From Rhodobacteraceae bacterium UBA3069 (lineage in GTDB: Bacteria; Pseudomonadota; Alphaproteobacteria; Rhodobacterales; Rhodobacteraceae): DNA of 30,547 bases. Under the pieces are notes generated by a model, which saw only the letters and a list, made by a program, of their open reading frames with translations, was not told the DNA's origin and searched no databases. How positions within the stretch are numbered: position 1 is the first letter of the stretch; each line of letters opens with the position of its first letter. The stretch is from NCBI GenBank assembly GCA_002366795.1, contig DFBX01000042.1, forward strand, positions 1 through 30,547, written 5' to 3'. Both the position numbers and the translations under genes were made by a program. This document shows, in pieces, positions 7,452 to 14,248 of this stretch.

Positions 7452-8369
7452 TCAACCCTGCGGGTCCAGATTGAACACGCGGCTTGGGTGCAACTCGCCA
7501 CCCTTCAACACGCCCACCGCCACCGGCACACCGTTATATGATGCCCAGCATTCCTCGCCATACTCAACGCCCGATGCGATCACCATGCCGGGGTTGCCAT
7601 TGCGCAGGCGCACGGCCCCCTGATCTGTCGCCTTCACCTCTGGCAGGTCGGCCAGACCGATTTCCAGCGGCTGCACATAGGCATCCAGTTCGGGCGTGCG
7701 GGCCAGTTCCTCGATGCGGTCCAGCGTGATGCCATCCTCGGCATCGAACGGGCCGGACCAGATGCGCCGCAGCCATGCCACATGCCCGAAACAGCCAAGC
7801 GCCGCGCCCAGGTCACGGGCGATGGACCGGACGTAACCACCCTTGCCACAAGTCATTTCCAAAACAACGGTATCGGCGTCGGGGCGATCCTCCAGCAGCA
7901 GCTCCTCAACCCACAAAGGCCGCGCCGCAACCTCGAAATCCTCGCCATCGCGGGCCAGCTTATAGGCGCGCTGCCCGTCGATCTTCACGGCGGAAAACTT
8001 GGGCGGCACCTGCATGACATCACCCAGAAAGGCGGGCAAAGCCGCCTTGATCTGCTCGTCCGTGGGGCGCAGGTCGGATGTTTCGATCACCTCGCCCTCG
8101 GCATCGTCGGTATTGGTCGCAGCCCCCAAACGCACGGCGAAGCGATAGGCCTTCAACGCATCGGTGATGTAAGGCACAGTCTTGGTCGCCTCGCCCAGCG
8201 CCACGGCCAACACGCCCGTCGCCTCTGGGTCCAACGTGCCCGCATGGCCCGCCTTGTTGGCGTTTAGCGCCCAGCGCACCTTGTTCACCACCGCGGCCGA
8301 GGTGATTCCCGCGGGCTTGTCCACCACGACCCAGCCCGAGATGTCACGTCCCTTGCGCTTGCGCCCCAT
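7452..8369 (-). CDS. truB: tRNA pseudouridine(55) synthase TruB
   Basis: This 305-residue enzyme makes pseudouridine 55 in the T loop of tRNAs. The catalytic aspartate is Asp48 in the GHAGTLDPEATGVL motif. The tRNA-binding and active-site segments KFSAVKIDGQRAYKLAR and CGKGGYVRSIARDLG follow in the expected order, with a C-terminal PUA-like region. The start at 8367-8369 fits the usual GWVVVDKPAGITS beginning; a longer frame upstream lacks homology. It belongs to the rbfA-to-pnp ribosome and RNA cluster, with a phosphodiester glycosidase gene inserted between it and rbfA. Confidence 0.97.
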   Translation of the reverse strand: MGRKRKGRDISGWVVVDKPAGITSAAVVNKVRWALNANKAGHAGTLDPEATGVLAVALGEATKTVPYITDALKAYRFAVRLGAATNTDDAEGEVIETSDLRPTDEQIKAALPAFLGDVMQVPPKFSAVKIDGQRAYKLARDGEDFEVAARPLWVEELLLEDRPDADTVVLEMTCGKGGYVRSIARDLGAALGCFGHVAWLRRIWSGPFDAEDGITLDRIEELARTPELDAYVQPLEIGLADLPEVKATDQGAVRLRNGNPGMVIASGVEYGEECWASYNGVPVAVGVLKGGELHPSRVFNLDPQG

Positions 8370-8446
8370 GATACTGCCCCTTGCATTGCAAAGCCGCGAG
8401 TTAGCCGCTTGACCCCACCCTGTCAAACCGCAGACCACACCCCTGC

Positions 8447-8469
8447 TTTCATTTTGCCAAAAAATACTC
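8447..8469 (-). repeat. Post-stop element, copy A
   Basis: On the minus strand this reads GAGTATTTT, two T, then GGCAAAATGAAA. It starts 32 bases after the stop of the DUF2233 gene and points the same way. It differs from copy C (12225-12246) only in the one or two bases in the middle. The weak inverted repeat GCAG/CTGC lies directly after it, followed by GGTTT. Confidence 0.6.
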
Positions 8470-8501
8470 ATGCGCCACACCCGCAGCGCAGGGCAACGTC
8501 G

Positions 8502-9224
8502 CTATTCGACTACACCGACAATCGGCTCCATGGGAAAGCCCGGATCGGACCGCCCCAGCGACGACGCATGCAACCGAGAGATATTGCCATCGAAATACAG
8601 CGCATTCGGAAGCTTCAATTCATCCCGGAACAGGCTGCCAAAGGCATGGAAGGTCACCGCGTTGTTGGAAATGGCAAACACCACCCGACGCCCATCGGCC
8701 GAGGTGCCAACCCCGTTGCGCAGATAGCGCGAGGTGCTGCCGCGCAAAAACCGTGGATGCAAATCGCCATCAATCACCAGCATCGGGCCGGATTGGGTGG
8801 CATAACGGCAATCAGGCTTTTGCGCTTCAAACGCCAATGTTTCGATCACGTCGGCACGCCCTGTGCCCATGCAGAACACCCCGTTCGGCAGCATCCCGAA
8901 ATTGCCCGGCCCCGCGCTGGTGACCAGCCCCTGCGCCACGCTATCGCCATCGGAATACAGGCCCACCGGCGCACGGTCAGGGTGATACATGCCCGCGTTC
9001 ATGCCAAAGGCCAACGTCTTGCCGTCCTTGGCCAAAGCCTCGTCAATACGGATGAAATGCCCCCAGACGCGGGTGTCGTCCTCTTGCAGGAACAGCCGCA
9101 GATCCTCGGTGGCGGCACCCACTTCGCAGACGGTATAGCTGTTACCCTGATAGGTCAGGTCGCGGCAATCGACGGCCAGGGCTGGCGTGGCCCATAGCAT
9201 CGCCAGCAGGAACAGCCCACGCAT
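8502..9224 (-). CDS. Secreted phosphodiester glycosidase family protein (DUF2233/NAGPA-like)
   Basis: This 240-residue protein begins with a signal peptide (MRGLFLLAMLWATPALA, cut about residue 17), so it is exported. It carries the hallmarks of the NAGPA/DUF2233 fold: FGMNAGMY at about 73-80, GNFGMLPNGVF at about 107-117, ATQSGPMLV at about 142-150 and LYFDGNISRLH at about 209-219. Characterised relatives remove sugars linked through phosphodiesters. Four cysteines (20, 33, 118, 139) could form periplasmic disulfides. The start ATG lies four bases from the rbfA stop, so it is probably translated with rbfA. Substrate unknown. Its place between rbfA and truB does not suggest a ribosomal role, since the product is secreted. 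Confidence 0.87.
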   Translation of the reverse strand: MRGLFLLAMLWATPALAVDCRDLTYQGNSYTVCEVGAATEDLRLFLQEDDTRVWGHFIRIDEALAKDGKTLAFGMNAGMYHPDRAPVGLYSDGDSVAQGLVTSAGPGNFGMLPNGVFCMGTGRADVIETLAFEAQKPDCRYATQSGPMLVIDGDLHPRFLRGSTSRYLRNGVGTSADGRRVVFAISNNAVTFHAFGSLFRDELKLPNALYFDGNISRLHASSLGRSDPGFPMEPIVGVVE

Positions 9225-9228
9225 GGAG

Positions 9229-9642
9229 CTATTCCTTCTTGTCCTGATCCGAATCCAGATCCCGGCGTACGGCGTCCTGCGACAACAGGCGGCGCGTCTC
9301 GTCCATCCGGTCAAAGGTCTCGTCCAGCTGGAACCGCAGCTCGGGCGAATGTTTCAGCCCCAGCTTCTTACCGATCATGCGGCGCAATTCGCCCTGGTTG
9401 CGGGCCAGCAGCCCCACGACCTCTTCCTTGCCGATCCCGCCAAGCGGCAGCACGAATACCGTCGCCACCCGCAAATCGGATGTGACGCGCACCTCGCCCA
9501 CGGTGATGGACATGCGGTTCAAATCGGGGTCGTGGATATCGCCCCGCATCAAGATGTCGGACAGGCCACGGCGGATCAACTCGCCCACGCGCAACTGGCG
9601 TTGGCCGGGTCCGGCGCCTTCACTATGTCGGTTCTTTGCCAT
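9229..9642 (-). CDS. rbfA: 30S ribosome-binding factor A
   Basis: This 137-residue cytoplasmic protein helps mature the 16S rRNA 5' end and supports cold adaptation. It has the compact KH-type fold pattern of RbfA: RVGELIRRGLSDIL near residues 18-31, then ITVGEVRVTSDLRVATVFVLPLGG and a C-terminal LKHSPELRFQLDETFDRMDETRRLL segment. The start at 9640-9642 gives the usual length; an in-frame upstream extension would use up the promoter region. It heads the minus-strand RNA-metabolism cluster and is divergent from dapB with 91 bases between. Confidence 0.96.
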   Translation of the reverse strand: MAKNRHSEGAGPGQRQLRVGELIRRGLSDILMRGDIHDPDLNRMSITVGEVRVTSDLRVATVFVLPLGGIGKEEVVGLLARNQGELRRMIGKKLGLKHSPELRFQLDETFDRMDETRRLLSQDAVRRDLDSDQDKKE

Positions 9643-9733
9643 GTCACCGCAGATAGTGCCTATGCGGGGCTTTGCCAAGCGCGCAATCGGCCTGTATGCA
9701 GTGCCGGACATTTAATTCGAGGGGACAAGAGCC

Positions 9734-10549
9734 ATGACGGGCAAGCCGGGGATCGTGATCACGGGCGCATCGGGGCGCATGGGGCAAATGCTGATTGAAA
9801 CGGTGCGCGCCTCTGACAAGGCCGAACTGGTCGGCGCGGTCGAACGCAAGGGCCACGATTGGGTGGGCCGCGACCTGGGCAGCTGCATGGGCGGGGCCGA
9901 GATTGGCGTGACCGTCACCGATGACGCACTGGAGGCATTTTCCCGCGCGCAGGCCGTGATCGACTTTACCGCCCCCGCCGCAACGGTGGAATTCGCCGCG
10001 CTGGCCGCGCAAGCCCGCGCCGTGCATGTGATCGGCACCACCGGCCTGTCGCAAGACGATTTGGCCAAGATCGAGGCCGCCGCCCGCCACGCCGTCGTGG
10101 TCCGCGCAGGCAACATGAGCCTTGGCGTGAACCTTCTGGTGCAACTGACCCGCCAAGTGGCCGCCGCACTGGACGAGGATTACGATATCGAGATCATCGA
10201 ACAGCATCACCGCCACAAGGTCGATGCGCCCTCTGGCACCGCCCTGATGCTGGGCGAAGCCGCCGCCGCTGGGCGCGGCGTGTCACTTGCCGCGGTATCT
10301 GATCGCGGCCGCGACGGCATCACCGGCGCACGCGAGGCAGGTCACATCGGATTCCACGCCATCCGCGGCGGCGACATTGTGGGCGATCATGACGTGATGT
10401 TCGCCGCCGATGGCGAACGCATCACCCTGCGCCACGTGGCCAGCGACCGATCCGTCTTTGCCCGCGGCGCAGTCAAGGCCGCGATCTGGGGACAGGGCAA
10501 GAAACCCGGCGAATATGACATGATGGATGTTCTGGGCCTGAAAACCTGA
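9734..10549 (+). CDS. dapB: 4-hydroxy-tetrahydrodipicolinate reductase
   Basis: This 271-residue enzyme reduces hydroxy-tetrahydrodipicolinate with NAD(P)H in the diaminopimelate-lysine pathway, feeding peptidoglycan and lysine. The N-terminal Rossmann motif is GASGRMG (11-17). GTTGLS (101-106) follows, and the active-site segment EQHHRHKVDAPSGTA (156-170) contains the proton-donor histidine pair (158-159) and Lys162. The length is as expected. The ATG at 9734 has a weak GGGGACAAG-type site upstream. It appears monocistronic: the next gene lies on the other strand and no other dap gene is near. Confidence 0.97.
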   Translation: MTGKPGIVITGASGRMGQMLIETVRASDKAELVGAVERKGHDWVGRDLGSCMGGAEIGVTVTDDALEAFSRAQAVIDFTAPAATVEFAALAAQARAVHVIGTTGLSQDDLAKIEAAARHAVVVRAGNMSLGVNLLVQLTRQVAAALDEDYDIEIIEQHHRHKVDAPSGTALMLGEAAAAGRGVSLAAVSDRGRDGITGAREAGHIGFHAIRGGDIVGDHDVMFAADGERITLRHVASDRSVFARGAVKAAIWGQGKKPGEYDMMDVLGLKT

Positions 10550-10613
10550 TCCGGCTCAGGAAAACTGCGCCCACGCTGCCCCGCGGAGGGGCACCGCGCC
10601 CGCGCCCGCCGTT

Positions 10614-10631
10614 GCCGGGCCAGCACCCGGC
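10614..10631 (-). terminator. Hairpin following post-stop element copy B
   Basis: A perfect 6-bp stem pairs GCCGGG (10614-10619) with CCCGGC (10626-10631) around a six-base loop. It adjoins the 3' end of element copy B on the minus strand. No T tract follows, so it is not a classical intrinsic terminator. It could protect a 3' end or work with Rho. Confidence 0.4.
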
Positions 10632-10654
10632 CTTCATTGTTCCGCAAATACCTC
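10632..10654 (-). repeat. Post-stop element, copy B
   Basis: On the minus strand this reads GAGGTATTTGCGGAAC followed by AATGAAG. It lies 27 bases after the stop of the SDHAF4-like gene and in the same orientation. It agrees with copy D (19774-19796) at 19 of 23 positions. It is followed at once by a GC hairpin. Confidence 0.6.
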
Positions 10655-10681
10655 TGCGGGCCATCAGCCTCAAACACATCC

Positions 10682-10861
10682 TCAGAAATCGACCGCGATT
10701 CCCTTCTTCTCCCAATCGCCATAGCGCACGGGTTCAGGGCCATCGCGCCCGCCCAATTCCTTGGGCAATTCCGTTTCGGCAGCTTTACGGCGGCGTTCCG
10801 CGGCTTCGGCCAGGGCGCGCTGTGCCGCGGAGGGCAGGTCTTTGCGGATTTGATCGCTCAT
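10682..10861 (-). CDS. DUF1674 protein, succinate dehydrogenase assembly factor 4 (SDHAF4) family
   Basis: This small 59-residue protein is easy to miss because its frame continues upstream antisense to rsmB. The ATG at 10859-10861 begins a charged helix (RALAEAAERRRKAAE). The conserved C-terminal motif follows: LPKELGGRDGPEPVRYGDWEKKGIAVDF. That motif defines DUF1674/SDHAF4, whose eukaryotic members bind flavinylated SdhA during assembly of succinate dehydrogenase. No sdh genes are nearby, so the role rests on family alone. It is divergent from rsmB with 69 bases between them. A post-stop element and hairpin follow the gene. Confidence 0.85.
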   Translation of the reverse strand: MSDQIRKDLPSAAQRALAEAAERRRKAAETELPKELGGRDGPEPVRYGDWEKKGIAVDF

Positions 10862-10930
10862 CGCTCTCTTCCTTGGCAGGGCTTTGACTGATATAGCCCC
10901 GATCCAGCCAAGTGCCAAGGAACAAGAGAC

Positions 10931-12187
10931 ATGAGCCAATCCACCCCCCGCCGCAGCGCCGCATGGATGCTGGACCAGATCATTGGCGAGGGGCGGCTGA
11001 TGTCGGAACTGCTGGGCGGCGGTGCTGTGGAACGGCTGGAACCCGCCGACCGCGCCCGTGCGCAGCGCCTTGTGCATGATACGTTGCGCGGGATCGAACG
11101 CGCCGACCGCGTCTTGCAAAAACATCTGCGCAAGCCACCGCCCCTGTCGGTGCAGAACGTGCTGCGCCTTGGCACGGTCGAGCTTTGCAATGACGGCGAT
11201 GCCCATGGGATCGTCAATGAATGCGTTGCCATCGTCGGCGCCAACAGCCGGACCGCAGCCATGAAAGGGCTGGTCAACGCGGTGCTGCGCAAGGTCGCCG
11301 CCACCGGACCCGAGCATTGGGCCAACATGCGTATCCCGCGCCTTCCGAAATGGCTGCGCGGCCCGCTGGTCGAGGCATGGGGCCCCGAAGCCGTGGCCGG
11401 GATGGAGGCCGCGCAATTCGCAGGCGCCCCCCTGGATGTGACCGCCAAGGGGGATGCGGCGGCCGTGGCCGGTGCCTTGGGCGGCACGGTTTTGCCCACC
11501 GGATCGGTGCGCCTGCAAGATGCGGGCCAGGTGACGGCCCTGCCCGGTTTCGATGCGGGCGACTGGTGGGTGCAGGATGCCGCCGCCGCCATGCCCGCGC
11601 GGCTTTTGAACGCGCAGCCCGGTGAAAAGGTGCTGGACATGTGCGCCGCCCCCGGTGGCAAGACCATGCAACTGGCCGCGACCGGCGCGGATGTGACCGC
11701 GCTGGATATTTCCGCGTCTCGCATGGCGCGGGTCGAGGAAAACCTTTCCCGCGTGGGTCTGACCGCGACGCTGATCACCGGCGATGCACTGGAACACGAG
11801 GGGCAGTATGACGCGATCCTGCTGGATGCGCCCTGTTCGGCCACAGGCACCATGCGCCGCCACCCCGACCTGCCCTATGCCAAGGACGGGTCCGAATTCG
11901 GCGCGCTGATCGGCTTGCAGGAACAGATGATCGACCATGCCCTGACCCTTTTGAAACCCGGCGGGCGGCTGGTGTTCTGCACCTGCTCCTTGCTGCCGGA
12001 CGAGGGCGAGGTGCAGATCGACGAGGCGCTGGAACGTCACGCGGGTCTGCGCGTAATCGAGGGCGCTGAGATCCCCGGCCTTGATCCCGCATGGCGCACC
12101 GCCAAGGGAGGCATTCGCCTGCGACCGGATTACTGGCCCGAACTGGACGGAATGGACGGATTCTACATGGCCTGCCTGACCGTCTGA
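10931..12187 (+). CDS. rsmB: RsmB/NOP-type 16S rRNA cytosine-C5 methyltransferase
   Basis: This 418-residue protein has an N-terminal NusB-like RNA-binding domain (about 5-125, with ADRARAQRLVHDTLRG and MKGLVNAVLRK). A SAM-dependent methyltransferase domain follows. The SAM-binding motif is DMCAAPGGKT (236-245). The two family cysteines are Cys302 in DAPCSATGTMRRHPD (release) and Cys352 in FCTCSL (nucleophile). The layout is that of RsmB, which methylates C967 of 16S rRNA; specificity for that site is inferred from domain order. The ATG at 10931 follows an AAGGAACAAGAG stretch. A post-stop element and a terminator follow the gene. Confidence 0.92.
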   Translation: MSQSTPRRSAAWMLDQIIGEGRLMSELLGGGAVERLEPADRARAQRLVHDTLRGIERADRVLQKHLRKPPPLSVQNVLRLGTVELCNDGDAHGIVNECVAIVGANSRTAAMKGLVNAVLRKVAATGPEHWANMRIPRLPKWLRGPLVEAWGPEAVAGMEAAQFAGAPLDVTAKGDAAAVAGALGGTVLPTGSVRLQDAGQVTALPGFDAGDWWVQDAAAAMPARLLNAQPGEKVLDMCAAPGGKTMQLAATGADVTALDISASRMARVEENLSRVGLTATLITGDALEHEGQYDAILLDAPCSATGTMRRHPDLPYAKDGSEFGALIGLQEQMIDHALTLLKPGGRLVFCTCSLLPDEGEVQIDEALERHAGLRVIEGAEIPGLDPAWRTAKGGIRLRPDYWPELDGMDGFYMACLTV

Positions 12188-12224
12188 CGCCGGGTTATCC
12201 GAAAAATGCGGGAGCCTCCGGCGG

Positions 12225-12246
12225 GAGTATTTTCGGCAAAATGAAA
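12225..12246 (+). repeat. Post-stop element, copy C
   Basis: The sequence reads GAGTATTTT, C, then GGCAAAATGAAA, preceded by a GC-rich GCCTCCGGCGG. It starts 37 bases after the rsmB stop in sense orientation. Its last three A are the first arm of the terminator at 12244-12261, so element and terminator form one unit. Confidence 0.65.
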
Positions 12247-12261
12247 CCGGGGGCCGGTTTT
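12244..12261 (+). terminator. Intrinsic terminator of rsmB, fused to the post-stop element
   Basis: A perfect 7-bp stem pairs AAACCGG (12244-12250) with CCGGTTT (12254-12260) around a GGG loop, ending in a short T run to 12261. The stem is small, and the A arm belongs to the repeated element. Confidence 0.6.
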
Positions 12262-12339
12262 CTGCGGTGACTCGGGACATTGCTTTGGATATGATCGGCT
12301 GCAATTGACGCGATAAAACCCGCGCGAGAGGCAGTGCAG

Positions 12340-14097
12340 ATGTCCGCAGACCAGACCTTGGCCATGCGCCTAACACGGTTGCATAACCGATTGACCGCAC
12401 GTCTTAGCACGTTGTCGCGGCCCGCAACCGCGTTTGTCAGCCAGCCGGAACCGCGCAGCATCGGCAGCTTTGCCAAGGGCCGGCAGTTGGTGGCAGGGAA
12501 TTTCCTTTTCGCGGGCTACCTGGTCGAAGCATCGGACAAAAGTATCTGGGACATTGCCGCGCCCGACCCGGAATTTGACGATGAATTGCATGGGTTTGCA
12601 TGGCTGGACGATCTGGCCGCGGTGGGCGATCCGAAAACGCGCGGCGCGGCGCAGGCTTGGCTTTGGGAATGGATAGACCGCTATGGATCGGGGCGCGGGC
12701 CGGGATGGACGCCTGACCTGACCGGGCGGCGCATGATCCGCTGGATCAGCCACGCATTGTTCTTGTTGCACGGGCGTGACAAGGCGCAATCGGATGCGTT
12801 TTACCGGTCCTTGGCGCAGCAGGCGAATTTTTTGGGGCGGCGCTGGCCAGCGGCCTTGCCGGGCTTGCCCCGGTTCGAGGCCCTGACCGGCCTGTTATAT
12901 GCCGGCCTGACGCTGGAGGGGATGGAGCGCCACGCGGAACCCGCCGCCAAGGCGCTGGCCCGCGAATGCAAATCGCAGGTTGATGCGCAAGGCGGCATTC
13001 CCACCCGCAACCCAGAAGAATTGCTTGAGGTTTTCACCCTGCTGACCTGGGCCGCCGCCGCGCTGCACGAAGTGGGCCAGGAACCGCTGGAGGCACACGA
13101 GGCCGCGATCGAACGCATTGCCCCCACCCTGCGCACCCTGCGCCATGCGGACGGATCGCTGGCGCGGTTCCATGGTGGCGGCAAGGGGCTGGAGGGGCGG
13201 CTGGACGCGGCGCTGGCGGCCTCGGGTGTCAGCGAACGCAATCCCGACGGGCTGTCCATGGGCTATGCGCGGCTGGCGGCGGGGCGCACCACGGTGATTG
13301 TCGATGCCTCTGTCCCGCCCAGCGGGCGCGCCTCGGGGCAGGCGCATGCCTCGACCTTGGCGTTCGAGATGACATCGGGGCGGCGGCCAGTGATCGTGAA
13401 TTGCGGATCGGGTGCCAGTTTCGGGCCTGAATGGCGCAGGGCGGGGCGCGCAACGCCCAGCCACTCCACCCTCTCGCTTGAAGGATATTCCTCTGCCCGG
13501 CTGGGCGAGGCGCGGGCCCGCGCCGAATGGCTGGTCGATGCGCCAACCCGCGTGCCGATCCAGATCGGTCATGCGCCCGACGGCACCCGTTTCGAAGGCG
13601 GCCATGACGGGTATATCAAGACCCACGGGCTGACCCATGCCCGCGTTCTGGAACTGACCTTCGACGGGCGCGGCATGGTGGGAGAGGATGCGCTTTACGC
13701 GATTGAGGAAAGCGACCGCCGCCGCCTTGACCAGCACCTGACCGACAGCAAGTTGCAGGGCGTGCCGTTCCAGCTGCGGTTCCATTTGCACCCTGACGTG
13801 GATGCGACCATCGACATGGGCGGCGCGGCGGTGTCGCTTGCCCTGAAAAGCGGCGAGATGTGGATTTTCCGCCATGACGGGCGCGGAACGCTGACGTTAG
13901 AGCCGTCGGTCTACCTTGAAAAGGGGCGGCTGCGGCCGCGCGCCTCGGCGCAGATCGTGCTGTCCTCTCACGCTGTGGGATATGCCACCAAGCTGCGCTG
14001 GTCGCTCAGTAAGGCGCAGGACAGCGGCATCAGCCTGCGCGATCTGAACCGCGATGACCCGTTCCAGCAGGCCGAAGACAGCGATCGGACCGAATAA
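12340..14097 (+). CDS. Heparinase II/III family protein
   Basis: This 585-residue protein has an N-terminal alpha-helical toroid-like part (about 60-300). A C-terminal beta-rich heparinase II/III domain contains the characteristic histidine of HASTLAFEMTSGRRPVIVNCGSG (His336) and GRATPSHSTLSLEGYSSARLG just after. Characterised relatives are lyases acting on uronic-acid polysaccharides. No signal peptide is evident: the N-terminus is basic and polar, which is unusual for such a lyase and may mean a cytoplasmic or envelope role. I chose ATG 12340 because GAGAGG (12326-12331) is correctly spaced from it; a GTG at 12334 is too close. It lies alone between rsmB and purH with no sugar transport or sulfatase genes. 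Substrate unknown. Confidence 0.85.
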   Translation: MSADQTLAMRLTRLHNRLTARLSTLSRPATAFVSQPEPRSIGSFAKGRQLVAGNFLFAGYLVEASDKSIWDIAAPDPEFDDELHGFAWLDDLAAVGDPKTRGAAQAWLWEWIDRYGSGRGPGWTPDLTGRRMIRWISHALFLLHGRDKAQSDAFYRSLAQQANFLGRRWPAALPGLPRFEALTGLLYAGLTLEGMERHAEPAAKALARECKSQVDAQGGIPTRNPEELLEVFTLLTWAAAALHEVGQEPLEAHEAAIERIAPTLRTLRHADGSLARFHGGGKGLEGRLDAALAASGVSERNPDGLSMGYARLAAGRTTVIVDASVPPSGRASGQAHASTLAFEMTSGRRPVIVNCGSGASFGPEWRRAGRATPSHSTLSLEGYSSARLGEARARAEWLVDAPTRVPIQIGHAPDGTRFEGGHDGYIKTHGLTHARVLELTFDGRGMVGEDALYAIEESDRRRLDQHLTDSKLQGVPFQLRFHLHPDVDATIDMGGAAVSLALKSGEMWIFRHDGRGTLTLEPSVYLEKGRLRPRASAQIVLSSHAVGYATKLRWSLSKAQDSGISLRDLNRDDPFQQAEDSDRTE

Positions 14098-14248
14098 ACC
14101 CGCTCAACGGGGCGAATCCACTGCTTTTCCCCGCATTTTAGCGGCGCTGCGGCATTCTGGTGGTTCTATCCCGCGCTGGAATGGCGTAAGCGGCGCGTGA
14201 CACCAATATGCGGCCCTGCCCGCCGCCAAGCTGCCCTTGGAGAGCCAT

